From the NCBI GenBank assembly GCA_036555745.1, contig DATBKV010000218.1:1-64000 (forward strand): 64,000 bases of DNA, written 5' to 3'. Position 1 is the stretch's first letter, and the number at the start of each line of letters is the position of its first letter. Positions 35,092 to 44,349 of the stretch are shown here, one piece after another. This DNA comes from VAZQ01 sp036555745 (GTDB lineage Bacteria; Pseudomonadota; Alphaproteobacteria; Rhizobiales; Xanthobacteraceae). A model generated the notes under the pieces. The model did not search any database, was not told where the DNA came from, and saw only the letters and a list, made by a program, of their open reading frames with translations. The position numbers were made by a program, and so were the translations under genes.

Positions 35092-36084
35092 CTACTTGAG
35101 ATTGGCCAAGGCAGTGAGGTCGAACTTGCCGGTGGCGACAAAGGTGGCGCTGCACCAGTTGGAGCCGAAGCCGCCGGGATTGATCGCGGTGAAGTCACCC
35201 GTGAAGCGCGCGGTCTGGTCGCTGGTAAAGGCGTTGCAATCACCCTTGGCGTAGTCGGTGTCGTAGTAGCGCAGGTCGAGTGTGAAAACGCCCTTGGTGA
35301 TGCCGATGCCGACATCCCAGGTGGTGTAGCCCTTGTAGTTAATGCCCGTCGGATACGGCGCGGTGCAGCCGGGGACGCCGACCTGGGTGCAGTAGAACGC
35401 GTCGCTCGTGCCGAGGTACCAGTGGCCCACGTCGCCGGACAGGTAAAGTCCCCAACCTTCCGGCATGGCCGCGCTGGGCGCCGTGATCTTCGCGCCTCCC
35501 GCCACATAGGTGCCAGGGGCACCGGAATTGAGCACGGAGGGTGAGTAGTAGACCGAGCCGTTCATCGAGAACTGGTCGTTGAACGTGTAGGTGCCCTTCG
35601 CGTAGGCCTCCCAGAAGCTGAGATCTTTCTTGATGACGTTGCCGTTGACCGGAATGTATCCGTTCTCGAGACAATCATTGCCGAAGATCGGCGCGATGCT
35701 CCCGTTGAAGCAGGTCCCGCCGGGATACCAGTAGTACCAGCCGCCGAAATCGAGGGCGAGTGGACCGAAGGTCGGCCGGATGCCGAAGTATCCGTCGATT
35801 TCGGCCGCCGCTCGGTTCGGGAACGAAATGCTCTCGCCCGAAACGCCGATATAGAGCTGCAGGTCCTTGCTGACGTTGTAGCGCGGCTCGAAATAGGCGG
35901 TGACCGACGGATTGTGGTTGGACTGCGTAATACCGCGGAAAATATAGTCCGACGTCAGACCGGCGCCGAAGGCGACGTCCCACGGGTTCGGCGGCGGCGC
36001 CGGCGGCGGCGCCTTGAGATCGGCAGAAAGCGCCGGCGTCGCCAGCGCGACGGCGGCAACCATGGATAAGACAAGCTTTTTCAT
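35092..36084 (-). CDS. TorF-family putative porin
   Basis: 330-residue outer-membrane beta-barrel protein. A signal peptide (MKKLVLSMVAAVALATPALSA) precedes a Pro-rich linker (KAPPPAPPPNP). Then comes the family start WDVAFGAGLTSDYIFRGITQSNHNPSV, with FGIRPTFGPLALDFGGWYYWYPGG further on. Alternating aromatic/polar stretches through the rest fit amphipathic strands. Most of the Cys residues lie in loops (FNGS, GNDCLEN, YCTQVGVPGC). The ATG at 36084 follows AAAGGGGC. Family members are presumed channels of unknown specificity; no operon partner is adjacent. Confidence 0.82.
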   Translation of the reverse strand: MKKLVLSMVAAVALATPALSADLKAPPPAPPPNPWDVAFGAGLTSDYIFRGITQSNHNPSVTAYFEPRYNVSKDLQLYIGVSGESISFPNRAAAEIDGYFGIRPTFGPLALDFGGWYYWYPGGTCFNGSIAPIFGNDCLENGYIPVNGNVIKKDLSFWEAYAKGTYTFNDQFSMNGSVYYSPSVLNSGAPGTYVAGGAKITAPSAAMPEGWGLYLSGDVGHWYLGTSDAFYCTQVGVPGCTAPYPTGINYKGYTTWDVGIGITKGVFTLDLRYYDTDYAKGDCNAFTSDQTARFTGDFTAINPGGFGSNWCSATFVATGKFDLTALANLK

Positions 36085-36494
36085 CTGATGCCCCTTTCAG
36101 TCTAACGCTACCCCGGCGCTAGTCTCCGAACCGATCGCGACCATGTTTTCCCGCGGCCGCGTCCCCAGCAATCACTTCGAACTAACAACACGACAGGAAA
36201 CGTGAGAAGGAGATTCCTGCAGCATTTGCCCCCTTTTTGGGCGAATCCGCCTTTCATCCGATGGAAAGAATCGAACTGTTGCGAATCCAACACAAAGCCG
36301 GATCGTGTACGCCGCAGAAACGCCACAGTGCGCGGGCGCTTGCGCACACGACGCTCTCCTGATTGCAGGTTTAGAATCTGAAAATCGCGATGCGCTGCCA
36401 ACGCATCCGGCGAACGATGTGACGAGGCGCAAGGCCTCGTTCGGACCGCAATAGGGCCGGAAAATGCGCCTACACCTAGGGCGCGCCTGCGAGA
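36085..36494. other. Intergenic region upstream of the porin gene
   Basis: 410 bases, less GC-rich than the surroundings. It must hold the porin promoter, but I could not choose one. A 7-bp hairpin (ACGAGGC/GCCTCGT at 36422-36440) lies 55 bases past the stop of the PanE-like gene and may end that transcript, though it lacks a T-run. No gene seen. Confidence 0.4.
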
Positions 36495-37568
36495 CTAGGC
36501 GGCGGCCTTTTTTCGATTGGCCTCGAGGCGGGCGTCGACCAGCGTCACCGTAGCATCGATAGCGGCGTTACGGAGGCCCTTCTGCGCCGCAATCAGCTGC
36601 ACCAGCTTGTCGGCGCGCTCGATATTGGGCACGCCGTTGTTGAGCGCGCGTGCCGCCGAGGAGGGGCGCGTGAGCGACAGTGCCGCAGCGGCGTATTTCT
36701 CGAACGGTACCAGATCGTCGCGCTTGGCGCCGAGTTTCACGCACAGATCGACCACGAAATCGTAAACCGCGCGCGACGCCTCGACATCGGCGTGTACCGC
36801 ATCCTTGATGTTGATCGCGCCGTCCTTGGTGACGCAGCGGTAATTGCCGGTGAGCAACATCGCCCACTTGGCGAGCGGCACGAAAATGGAGTCGTGCACC
36901 TTGAGCTTCACCGGCAGCTCGATCTTGCCGTCGCCGGTGTCGAACCGGATCGCCTCGATCTCGTCCTGCAGCCGGCGCAAGATGGCGGTGTGCTTGTCGG
37001 AATCGAAGCGCGCGACCTTGAAATTGGTCGGCAGCGTGACCTGCAGCACGTTCACCTTCTCCTCCGGCGGACGGATCGCCTGCGGGTCCGGGCTGCACAG
37101 CGTGATGAAGGCGGGATCGAAATTGCTCCACACGCTCGGGTCGGTGTAAGCGGATTTCAGAGCGTCGGTATCGAGCCCGGGAATGCGCCTGAGATAGGCG
37201 AGCGGGGGCATGTTCATGATCGACATGCAGGGAACCCGCGCCTTGGCCACCGCATCAAGCAGCTCACGCACGCCGGGTGAGCGGTATTGCGGCTCCTGCA
37301 TCGCCAGGCCCACGAGATCGTAAGCGGCCGGATCGATCCCAGCGGGACCACCGGCGCTGACCTTACCTGGGAGCTTGCGCGAGTCGAGCTCGACCGCGTC
37401 CTTGCGGCCCTTCACCGGCAGGCGCACGCGGAAGCCCTCGGCGTTGATCAAGTCCGCCTCGGCAGGGAGACATACGAGCTTCACATGATGCCCGCCGAAC
37501 AGAAGCTTGGACGCCAGCAGCGATCCGTAGGACGCGCCCATGATCAAGATGTTGTACGTCGCCGCCAT
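36495..37568 (-). CDS. Ketopantoate reductase (PanE/ApbA)-like NAD(P)-binding protein
   Basis: 357 residues. The N-terminal Rossmann fold is visible as YNILIMGASYGSLLASKLLFGGHHVKLVCLP; the usual GxGxxG is replaced by G-A-S-Y-G-S. The C-terminal helical domain has KWAMLLTGNYRCVTKDGAINIKDAV, in the place where PanE has its conserved Lys and Asn. The family reduces ketopantoate or related alpha-keto acids, but this member is long and its catalytic residues are hard to match, so the substrate is unknown. ATG at 37568 is preceded by GGAGGAGACCAGCC. It is monocistronic as far as I can see. Confidence 0.72.
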   Translation of the reverse strand: MAATYNILIMGASYGSLLASKLLFGGHHVKLVCLPAEADLINAEGFRVRLPVKGRKDAVELDSRKLPGKVSAGGPAGIDPAAYDLVGLAMQEPQYRSPGVRELLDAVAKARVPCMSIMNMPPLAYLRRIPGLDTDALKSAYTDPSVWSNFDPAFITLCSPDPQAIRPPEEKVNVLQVTLPTNFKVARFDSDKHTAILRRLQDEIEAIRFDTGDGKIELPVKLKVHDSIFVPLAKWAMLLTGNYRCVTKDGAINIKDAVHADVEASRAVYDFVVDLCVKLGAKRDDLVPFEKYAAAALSLTRPSSAARALNNGVPNIERADKLVQLIAAQKGLRNAAIDATVTLVDARLEANRKKAAA

Positions 37569-37897
37569 GGCTGGTCTCCTCCGGGGTCGGGGCGCAAGAA
37601 GCGCGGGTTCCGGCCCATCCTATTAGTCGATGCTATTCGGCGCACCATGCCGATGCAATCGCGATCCCCGCGGCGGCTCTTGTGAGCCACGTTCCCATCT
37701 TGGTGATTTGGACATGTGGCGCGCATTCACTTGGTCGACCGCGCCGAGAACCAGGTAATTCCGAAGGCAACGCCGCCCTCGCTGATCACCGCGCTTCAGC
37801 CTGGCGCACGGATTAATCGCGTCAGCTCTGCTCGCGGCGGGCACGCGCGGCACATTGCCGCTGCGATGGCGCTACGCTCCAAGGCAAAGCGATGCGC
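37569..37897. other. Intergenic region, no gene seen
   Basis: About 330 bases of the 381-base spacer between the PanE-like gene start and the histone-like gene end; the remainder is the terminator-like hairpin. Short open frames here lack ribosome sites. No RNA fold was recognised. Confidence 0.4.
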
Positions 37898-37924
37898 GGG
37901 CCCGCGCTGCCGGAACGCGGGCCC
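37898..37924 (-). terminator. Hairpin terminator of the histone-like gene
   Basis: GGGCCCGCG (37898-37906) and CGCGGGCCC (37916-37924) form a perfect 9-bp stem around a nine-base loop, 26 bases past the stop. On the minus strand GCGCATCGCTTTGCCTT follows. Confidence 0.6.
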
Positions 37925-37949
37925 TGCACTGCGCGGCGCGCCTGGGATG

Positions 37950-38216
37950 TTAAGAAGAACTCCCGCTCTCTTGGCTGCCGCCCCCGCCCGAGGAGTACCC
38001 GCCGCTCGACGACGGCTGCGACCCGTATGACGGCATGCTGGGCGCCGCTGGAGCCGGGCGCGGCGCGGGCTTTTTCGGGGCCGGCCTCTTCTTTTTGGCT
38101 GCCTTTCGCGGAGCCGCCTTCTTTGCGGCACCCTTCTTCTTACGGGCGAAAGAGGCCTTCTTCGCCCCTTTTCTCTTCTTGGTCTTCGACTTCGCCTTCT
38201 TCGCTTTCTTCGCCAT
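37950..38216 (-). CDS. Histone H1-like Lys/Ala-rich basic protein
   Basis: 88-residue protein. The first ~55 residues are almost only Lys, Ala, Arg and Pro (KKAKKAKSKTKKRKGAKKA, then KKAAPRKAAKKK), like bacterial H1-type nucleoid proteins (AlgP/HctB style repeats). The rest is Ser/Gly/Gln-rich and disordered (SYGSQPSSSGGYSSGGGG). ATG at 38216 has GGGAGGCGATC upstream, a good ribosome site. It likely binds DNA or RNA non-specifically. Low complexity makes homology weak, but the ribosome site and downstream hairpin support a real gene. Confidence 0.7.
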   Translation of the reverse strand: MAKKAKKAKSKTKKRKGAKKASFARKKKGAAKKAAPRKAAKKKRPAPKKPAPRPAPAAPSMPSYGSQPSSSGGYSSGGGGSQESGSSS

Positions 38217-38272
38217 GATCGCCTCCCGATCGTTGCAGCTCAGGTCTCGCTATCGTCCGATAACACCACTCG

Positions 38273-39610
38273 TCACATCACCTGCGCGACGGTCTCGGCC
38301 GCGCCGGCGACCCGCCTCCCGCTGAGCGCCTCGGGTGCGGGGCCTCCGGTCGCCCAGTCGATGAGCTCGACGGTGTGGACGACCGGGATCACCGTGCCCG
38401 CAGCGATCTGGGTCATGCAGCCGATATTGCCGGCGGCGATCACGTCGGGCTTGAGCTTTTCGATATTCCCGACTTTGCGCGCGCGCAACCTCCTCGCAAG
38501 CTCCGGCTGAAGAATGTTGTAGGTGCCAGCCGAACCGCAGCACAGATGTCCTTCCGGCACATCTTTCACCACGAATCCAATCTTGCAAAGCAATTCTTTC
38601 GGTGCGCGCGTGATTTTCTGACCGTGCTGCAAGGAGCAGGCTGAATGATAAGCGACGACCAGGCTGCTGGCGCGCACGGACGCGAGTTCGAGCCGGCCGA
38701 GATACTCGCTGATATCCATCGCCAGGCCTGACACGCGCGCGGCCTTATCCGCATAGGCGCGATCGTTGCGGAGCGCGAATCCATAGTCCTTGACCGTGGT
38801 GCCGCAGCCCGAGGCGGTAACGAGAATGGCATCGAGCCCCTCGCCGGTGAGCTCGGCGGTCCAGGCATCGATCTGGCGGCGGGCCGCCGCCAGCGCTTCC
38901 TGCTCCCGTCCCATGTGATGCACGATCGAGCCGCAGCAGCCCTCGTCCGCCACCACCACCTCGATGCCGTGCCGGGTCAAAAGGCGGATCGCCGCAGTGG
39001 TGATCGAGGGAGCAAGAACCGGCGCCACGCAACCGGACAGTAGCGCCACCCGTCCCCGGCGTGCGCCGGTCGGTGCAAAGCGCCGGCGCCCGGCCGCGGC
39101 CGAGTGTCGGAGGCGGCGAGCCGGGGCGAGGCGCAGCATGGCAGCGACGGGCTCGAGCCCGAGCGCGGCGAAAGCTCCGGCAAAGGGCTTGGCCAACCGG
39201 GCAGCGGCAAGCGCCAGGCGGAAGCGGCCATTGTCCGGCAGCACGCGCGCAAGCACGGCACGCAACCAGCGGTCGACGAATGGCCTGCGGTAGGTTCTTT
39301 CGATGTGGCCGCGGGCCACGTCGACGAGGTGCATGTAGTGCACGCCGGAGGGACAGGTCGTCATGCAGGCCAGGCAGGAGAGGCAGCGATCGATGTGCTT
39401 GACCACGTCGCCGGTCGCAGGCCGGTCGTTTTCCAGCATGTCCTTGATCAGGTAGATACGCCCGCGCGGCGAGTCGAGCTCGTCGCCGAGCAGCACGTAG
39501 GTCGGGCAGGTGGCGGTGCAGAAGCCGCAATGCACGCAGGCGCGCAGGATGCGGTTCGCCTCCGCCATGTTGGGCTGAGCGAGCTGCGCCAGGGTGAACG
39601 AGGTCTGCAT
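38273..39610 (-). CDS. glcF: Glycolate oxidase iron-sulfur subunit GlcF
   Basis: 445 residues. Two 4Fe-4S ferredoxin motifs are complete: C25-x2-C28-x2-C31-x3-C35 (CVHCGFCTATCP) and C76-x2-C79-x2-C82-x3-C86 (CLSCLACMTTCP). Two CCG-type domains follow (VVADEGCCGSIVHHMGREQEA and PEGHLCCGSAGTYNILQ). This is the GlcF architecture. It passes electrons from the flavoprotein subunits to the membrane acceptor. Start ATG at 39610; upstream codons to 39658 are not conserved. Last gene of glcDEF, 32 bases after GlcE. Confidence 0.94.
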   Translation of the reverse strand: MQTSFTLAQLAQPNMAEANRILRACVHCGFCTATCPTYVLLGDELDSPRGRIYLIKDMLENDRPATGDVVKHIDRCLSCLACMTTCPSGVHYMHLVDVARGHIERTYRRPFVDRWLRAVLARVLPDNGRFRLALAAARLAKPFAGAFAALGLEPVAAMLRLAPARRLRHSAAAGRRRFAPTGARRGRVALLSGCVAPVLAPSITTAAIRLLTRHGIEVVVADEGCCGSIVHHMGREQEALAAARRQIDAWTAELTGEGLDAILVTASGCGTTVKDYGFALRNDRAYADKAARVSGLAMDISEYLGRLELASVRASSLVVAYHSACSLQHGQKITRAPKELLCKIGFVVKDVPEGHLCCGSAGTYNILQPELARRLRARKVGNIEKLKPDVIAAGNIGCMTQIAAGTVIPVVHTVELIDWATGGPAPEALSGRRVAGAAETVAQVM

Positions 39611-39642
39611 CGTCCCAACGTATGTACTTGCCCGCCTGCGAG

Positions 39643-40866
39643 CTATACCCCCGCCCACATGCGCCCGGGATTCAGCACGCCCTGGGGATCGAAGCTCGCC
39701 TTGATCCGCTTGGTCAACGCCGACAGCGCCGCGTCCTGCGGCGTGAACACGTCAATGGCGGCGCGCGCGGCCGCTGGCGCGCGCATCAGGGTGGCATGCC
39801 CCCCGGTCGCGGCCACCGCGCGGCGGACGAGCACTGCGCCGGCATCGTCGGATGCCTCGAGCGCGAGCCACACGAGGCCGCCCGCCCAGTCATAGAGCAC
39901 ATGTGCCTGGGCGCCCGCGACCAAGGCTGCAAGCTGCGCCCCGCGGCTCGGCGTGGTCGAAACGCGCCAGAGCGGTCGTTGGCGGGCGTCGCGGCCCTCG
40001 GCAAAGGGAGCGGCGTCGCGCACCGCCTTCCACACGGCCCGCGAGGCGGCCGCCTCGACGGTCGCGGGCGCGCCGAAGGCTTTCATCAGCATCTCGAGCG
40101 TGTGCCGGCGATGGGCAACCGAGGGCGCAAAACCTTCGAGCCGGAGCACCGTGACCGCGTCGCCGGCGCTCGCAACCTCCGGCACGGCGGCGGCGACCTC
40201 GGCCGGCAGATGCGCTGCGCCCGACACGTCGCAGGCCGACCCCAAGGCAGCGGCCATGGCCTCGACCGCCCGCGCCGGGGAAAGTCCCGCCACCAAGACC
40301 GTCGCCTCGGTCTCGGGGGCGGGCAATACCTTGAGCGTGACCTCGGTCATGGCCGCAAGCGTGCCCCAGGAGCCGGCCATCAGCTTGCTGAGGTCGTAGC
40401 CGGTGACGTTCTTCACCACCCGCCCGCCGCCCTTGAAGCTTTCCCCGCGCCCCGACACGGCGGCGAAGCCAAGCAAATGGTCGCGCGCGGCGCCGGCCTT
40501 GAGCCGGCGCGGGCCCGACAGGTTCGCTGCCACCGCGCCGCCGATGGTGCCGCGGCCGGGCGGCTCGCCGAGGATGGCCGCGCAATCCATCGGCTCGAAC
40601 GCAAGCTGCTGGCCATTGGCGGCGACCAGCGCTTCGAGCTCGGCGAGCGGCGTGCCTGCGCGCGCAGACAACACGAGCTCCTCGGGCTCGTAGAGCGTGA
40701 CCCCGCTGAGCCCCGACAGATCGAGCGTGACGTCGGTCTGCGCGGGCCGGCCGATCACCCGCTTTGAGCCATGGCCCATGACCTCCGCCGCCTTGCGCTC
40801 GGCCAAAAGCCATTGCACCGCCGCCTCGACATCCTTGGCATCGCGGGCCTTGAGGGTATCCGCCAT
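39643..40866 (-). CDS. glcE: Glycolate oxidase FAD-binding subunit GlcE
   Basis: 407 residues with an FAD_binding_4 domain: VMGHGSKRVIGRPAQTDVTLDLS, then LVLSARAGTPLAELEALVAANGQ, then PPGRGTIGGAVAANLSGPRRL, then GGRVVKNVTGYDLSKLMAGSWGTL. It is the shorter of the two flavin subunits of the GlcDEF complex that oxidises glycolate to glyoxylate, also acting on some other 2-hydroxy acids. Starts with ATG at 40866, 27 bases after the GlcD stop. Intact. Confidence 0.93.
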   Translation of the reverse strand: MADTLKARDAKDVEAAVQWLLAERKAAEVMGHGSKRVIGRPAQTDVTLDLSGLSGVTLYEPEELVLSARAGTPLAELEALVAANGQQLAFEPMDCAAILGEPPGRGTIGGAVAANLSGPRRLKAGAARDHLLGFAAVSGRGESFKGGGRVVKNVTGYDLSKLMAGSWGTLAAMTEVTLKVLPAPETEATVLVAGLSPARAVEAMAAALGSACDVSGAAHLPAEVAAAVPEVASAGDAVTVLRLEGFAPSVAHRRHTLEMLMKAFGAPATVEAAASRAVWKAVRDAAPFAEGRDARQRPLWRVSTTPSRGAQLAALVAGAQAHVLYDWAGGLVWLALEASDDAGAVLVRRAVAATGGHATLMRAPAAARAAIDVFTPQDAALSALTKRIKASFDPQGVLNPGRMWAGV

Positions 40867-40893
40867 CGCCCCACGCGAGCTCCGCCCCGGCGC

Positions 40894-42387
40894 TCAGAAC
40901 CGCGGAATCTCCGGAAACGGCGTCTGGCCGGCGTGCACGTGCATGCGCGAGAGCTCGGCGCAACGATGCAACGTCGGAAACACCTTGCCGGGATTGAGCA
41001 GCCCGCGCTCGTCGAATGCGCATTTGAGCCGCTGCTGCTGATTCATGTCGGTTTCCGAGAACATTGCCGGCATCAGGTCGCGCTTCTCCACCCCGACGCC
41101 ATGCTCGCCGGTGAGTACCCCGCCGACGTCAACGCAGAGCCGCAGGATTTCGGCACCGAGCGCTTCCGCCGTCTCGAGCTCCCCCGGCTTGTTGGCGTCG
41201 TACAGAATGAGCGGGTGGAGATTACCGTCGCCGGCATGGAAGACATTGGCGATTGCCAGCCCGTAACTGCGGGACAATTCCCGCATGCGCTGGAGCACCT
41301 GCGGCAGGCGTGCCCGCGGAATGGTCCCGTCCATGCAGTAATAGTCGGGCGAGATGCGCCCGACCGCAGGGAATGCCGCCTTGCGTCCGGCCCAGAACAG
41401 GAGTCGCTCCTCCTCGGACCCGGAAGTCCGGCAGGTTACGGCCTGGCAGGATTTCGCGATCGCCTCGACCCGCGCGATGAGGTGATCGACCTCGGCGCGC
41501 GGCCCGTCGAGCTCCACGATCAACAGGCCCTCGACGTCGAGCGGATATCCCGCATGCACGAATTCCTCGGCCGCATGGATTGCCGGAGCGTCCATCATCT
41601 CCATCCCGCCGGGGATGATCCCGGCCCCGATGATCCTGCTCACGCATTCGCCGGCGTTTTCGCAGGATGCGAATCCCACCAGCACCGCGCGGGCACATTC
41701 CGGCTTCCTGAGCAGGCGCACGGTGACCTCGGTGACCACGCCGAGCAGGCCCTCCGAGCCGGTCACGATGCCGAGCAGATCATAGCCGCCGGGATCGAGG
41801 TGCTTACCGCCGAGCCTTATGACCTCGCCGGTCATCAGCACGAGCTCGCAACCCAGGAGATTGTTGGTGGTCATGCCGTATTTGAGACAATGCACGCCGC
41901 CGGAATTCTCCGCCACGTTGCCGCCGATGGTGCAGGCGATCTGCGAGGAGGGGTCGGGCGCGTAGTAGAAGCCGGCATGCTCGACCGCTTGCGTTACCGC
42001 CAGATTCGTCACGCCCGGCTCCACCACCGCCACGCGATTGGCGAGATCGATCTCGTGGATGCGGTTGAACTTGGCCATCCCGAGCAGGACGGCGTCGGCG
42101 AGCGGCAGCGCGCCACCGGACAGTGAGGTGCCGGCCCCGCGCGGTACCACCTTGATACCCTCTTGGTGGCAGAACGCCAGCACCTGGCTGACCTGTTGCG
42201 TGGTCTCCGGCAGCACCACGACCATCGGAAGCTGGCGATAGGCGGTCAGCCCATCGGATTCGTAGGGACGCAGCTCCCGCTCGGCGGCGATCACGCCCTC
42301 GCCCGGCACGATGGCCTTGAGCGCCGCCACGATCCGGTCACGGCGGGCGAGCACGGCGGCATCTGGCAGTGGCATTGCGAGCGACAC
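40894..42387 (-). CDS. glcD: Glycolate oxidase subunit GlcD (FAD-linked oxidase)
   Basis: About 497 residues; catalytic flavoprotein of glycolate oxidase. The FAD domain shows VVVLPETTQQVSQVLAFCHQEGIKVVPRGAGTSLSGGALP split over two motifs, then DPSSQIACTIGGNVAENSGG. The C-terminal oxidase domain has FHAGDGNLHP and GGVLTGEHGVGVEKRDLM. Start choice: GTG at 42387 has AGGGAG five bases away; ATG at 42375 is also possible, and the frame open to 42459 is not conserved. First gene of glcDEF. It is divergent from a cytochrome c gene whose product could receive electrons, though that is inference. Confidence 0.93.
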   Translation of the reverse strand: MSLAMPLPDAAVLARRDRIVAALKAIVPGEGVIAAERELRPYESDGLTAYRQLPMVVVLPETTQQVSQVLAFCHQEGIKVVPRGAGTSLSGGALPLADAVLLGMAKFNRIHEIDLANRVAVVEPGVTNLAVTQAVEHAGFYYAPDPSSQIACTIGGNVAENSGGVHCLKYGMTTNNLLGCELVLMTGEVIRLGGKHLDPGGYDLLGIVTGSEGLLGVVTEVTVRLLRKPECARAVLVGFASCENAGECVSRIIGAGIIPGGMEMMDAPAIHAAEEFVHAGYPLDVEGLLIVELDGPRAEVDHLIARVEAIAKSCQAVTCRTSGSEEERLLFWAGRKAAFPAVGRISPDYYCMDGTIPRARLPQVLQRMRELSRSYGLAIANVFHAGDGNLHPLILYDANKPGELETAEALGAEILRLCVDVGGVLTGEHGVGVEKRDLMPAMFSETDMNQQQRLKCAFDERGLLNPGKVFPTLHRCAELSRMHVHAGQTPFPEIPRF

Positions 42388-42683
42388 CGGCTCTCCCTGG
42401 CTTAAGACTTGCCGCTCCGTTTTACGCTCCGTGCGTATAGCCGCAACCCCGCATGACATCGCGCTGTCCTCGCAAGCAGCCTGCGGGCATCGCGGCAGGC
42501 GGAGGAATCACGCTTTCAGCCGTTGACAGTGCAGGCCGTTGCCGCCATTCGAACAGCGCGGCAATCGCCTCGCGGGTCGGCGCCGGCCGGCCGACCTGCA
42601 CCTTGATGGTCCGATCTCGACCGAGACCGGGAAGGGGTGAGCCGGTACCTAGGGGGCGGCCGTCCGAACTCGAGGAGAAAAGG

Positions 42684-43070
42684 ATGAGAACCCTGGTGAT
42701 TGCTGCGGCGGCGCTTGCAGCCTCGACCGCAACAAGCTTGGCGCAGGATGCCGCCGCGGGCGAGCAGGTATTCAAGCGGTTGTGCTCACCCTGTCACGAC
42801 ATCGGACCAGGGGCCAAGATTAAGCTCGGTCCGCCCCTCAACGGCATCGATGGCCGCAAGTCCGGCTCGTTCGAGGGCTTCAACTACTCGCAAGCCAACA
42901 AGTCCTCCGGCATCACCTGGAACCACGATACTTTCGTCAAATACATCCACGCTCCGATGCAGGAGATGCCCGGCACGCGCATGGCGTTCGTCGGCATCAA
43001 GAACGATAAAGAAATCGCGGATCTGTGGGCCTATCTCACGCAATTCGGGCCGGACGGCCAGAAGAAATGA
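42684..43070 (+). CDS. Class I c-type cytochrome (c2-like)
   Basis: 128-residue periplasmic electron carrier. A signal peptide (MRTLVIAAAALAASTATSLAQ) precedes the heme site C34-S-P-C37-H38. The axial methionine is probably M100 (PGTRMAFVG). KLGPPLNGIDGRKSGSFEGFNYS and ADLWAYLTQF complete the cytochrome c2 pattern. ATG at 42684 has CGAGGAGAAAAGG upstream. Divergent from glcD. In these bacteria such cytochromes serve alcohol/methanol dehydrogenase, sulfite oxidase or photosynthetic electron transport; the partner here is not shown by sequence. Confidence 0.92.
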   Translation: MRTLVIAAAALAASTATSLAQDAAAGEQVFKRLCSPCHDIGPGAKIKLGPPLNGIDGRKSGSFEGFNYSQANKSSGITWNHDTFVKYIHAPMQEMPGTRMAFVGIKNDKEIADLWAYLTQFGPDGQKK

Positions 43071-43265
43071 CCGGCGCGGGCTCGCGTGCGGTCCTGCGCC
43101 GCGACCCTGCCGAGCGGGCGAGCCCGAGGCGTGATGCGCGCGCGGCAAGCACGGGGGCGGTCGCGCGTTGCAACGCCGCGCGCCCGACGTAGACTGCGTC
43201 ACCACGGCGGCGCCCGGCAATTCGAGCCGCGCCCGCACACGCGCGCGTCACCAGGAGGCCGAGCC

Positions 43266-44096
43266 ATGCTCAAGGATGTCGTCGTCAACCTCTCGGGCCG
43301 GGGGCCGCAGGATTTCGCGGGCGAATACGCGGTTTCGGTCGCCGCGACCTTCGGCGCCCACGCCGTCGGGGTCGCCTTTCTTTACGAGCCGGTCATTCCG
43401 GATGGCGCGCTGGGGGCCGTTCCGGTCGATCTGATCGAGCTCCAGCGCGAGGAAAACACCAAGGCCGCCAGCAACGCCGTCGGCCGGTTCGAGGCGGCCG
43501 GCAAGAAGGCGGCGGTGTCAGCCGAGACGCGCGTCGTCGACGCGAACTTCGGCAGCGCGCCGACGCTGTTCGCCCAGATCGCCCGCCGCTTCGACCTCGC
43601 CATTGTGGGGCAAGCGCAGCGCGAGCAAGGCGCCACCGATGCCCTGATGATCGAGGCCGCGCTGTTCGAATCCGGTCGCCCCATGGTCGTCGTGCCCTAT
43701 ATCCAGAAGCGCGGGCTCACGCTCGAACGCGTGCTCGCGTGCTGGGACGGCGGACACACGGCCGCGCGCGCCATCAACGACGCGATGCCTTTCCTGATGC
43801 GCGCCAAGGCGGTGGATATCGTCACGGTCGCCGAGGAGCGCAAGCAGGAGCAGGCGCCCACCGGCGCGACGCTGGTCGACCACCTGGTCCGGCATGGCGT
43901 CAAAGCCAGCGCCAAGCGCATGGCCAAAGGTGATATTTCGATCGAAGACGTGATCCTGTCCTACGCCGCCGACAGTGGCGCCGATTTCCTGGTGATGGGG
44001 GGTTACGGCCATTCGCGGTTGCGCGAATTCATTCTCGGCGGCGTCACGCGTGGCATCCTCGCCTCGATGACAGTGCCGGTGCTGATGTCGCACTGA
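43266..44096 (+). CDS. Universal stress protein (tandem Usp domains)
   Basis: 276 residues containing two Usp folds. The C-terminal half ends with the ATP-binding signature MGGYGHSRLREFILGGVTRGIL (G-x2-G-x9-G). The N-terminal half (VVVNLSGRGPQDFAGEYAVSVAA) is degenerate at that motif. Tandem Usp proteins are common in Rhizobiales and respond to starvation or oxidative stress. ATG at 43266 follows CAGGAGGCC. It is probably monocistronic; a T8 run with a weak stem lies 36 bases after the stop. Confidence 0.88.
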   Translation: MLKDVVVNLSGRGPQDFAGEYAVSVAATFGAHAVGVAFLYEPVIPDGALGAVPVDLIELQREENTKAASNAVGRFEAAGKKAAVSAETRVVDANFGSAPTLFAQIARRFDLAIVGQAQREQGATDALMIEAALFESGRPMVVVPYIQKRGLTLERVLACWDGGHTAARAINDAMPFLMRAKAVDIVTVAEERKQEQAPTGATLVDHLVRHGVKASAKRMAKGDISIEDVILSYAADSGADFLVMGGYGHSRLREFILGGVTRGILASMTVPVLMSH

Positions 44097-44118
44097 GCCG
44101 CGCGCGGCCAGCCAAGAT

Positions 44119-44140
44119 CTTGAGCACAAGGGTTTTTTTT
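44119..44140 (+). terminator. Weak stem with T8 run after the usp gene
   Basis: CTTG-AGCA-CAAG (44119-44130), then GG and eight T residues (44133-44140). The stem has only four pairs, but the T8 run in this GC-rich region is distinctive. Confidence 0.4.
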
Positions 44141-44349
44141 GGCGGGAACTCCCGGTTTCCGGGCGCGTTATCGCGCCATCTCTCCGGTGCCGTTGGTCAT
44201 GACCATGTCGACCGCTGTTGCCTACGCTCAGCGCGCTTGCAAGCGAAGTGCGCGCCGCTTCTCCGCTGCGAGGCGCTCGCGCGCTGCAATGCAGTGAATC
44301 CGGGGCACCCGGACCTCCGTTTGCCGGGACATGCCGAGGGATCAGCGCA

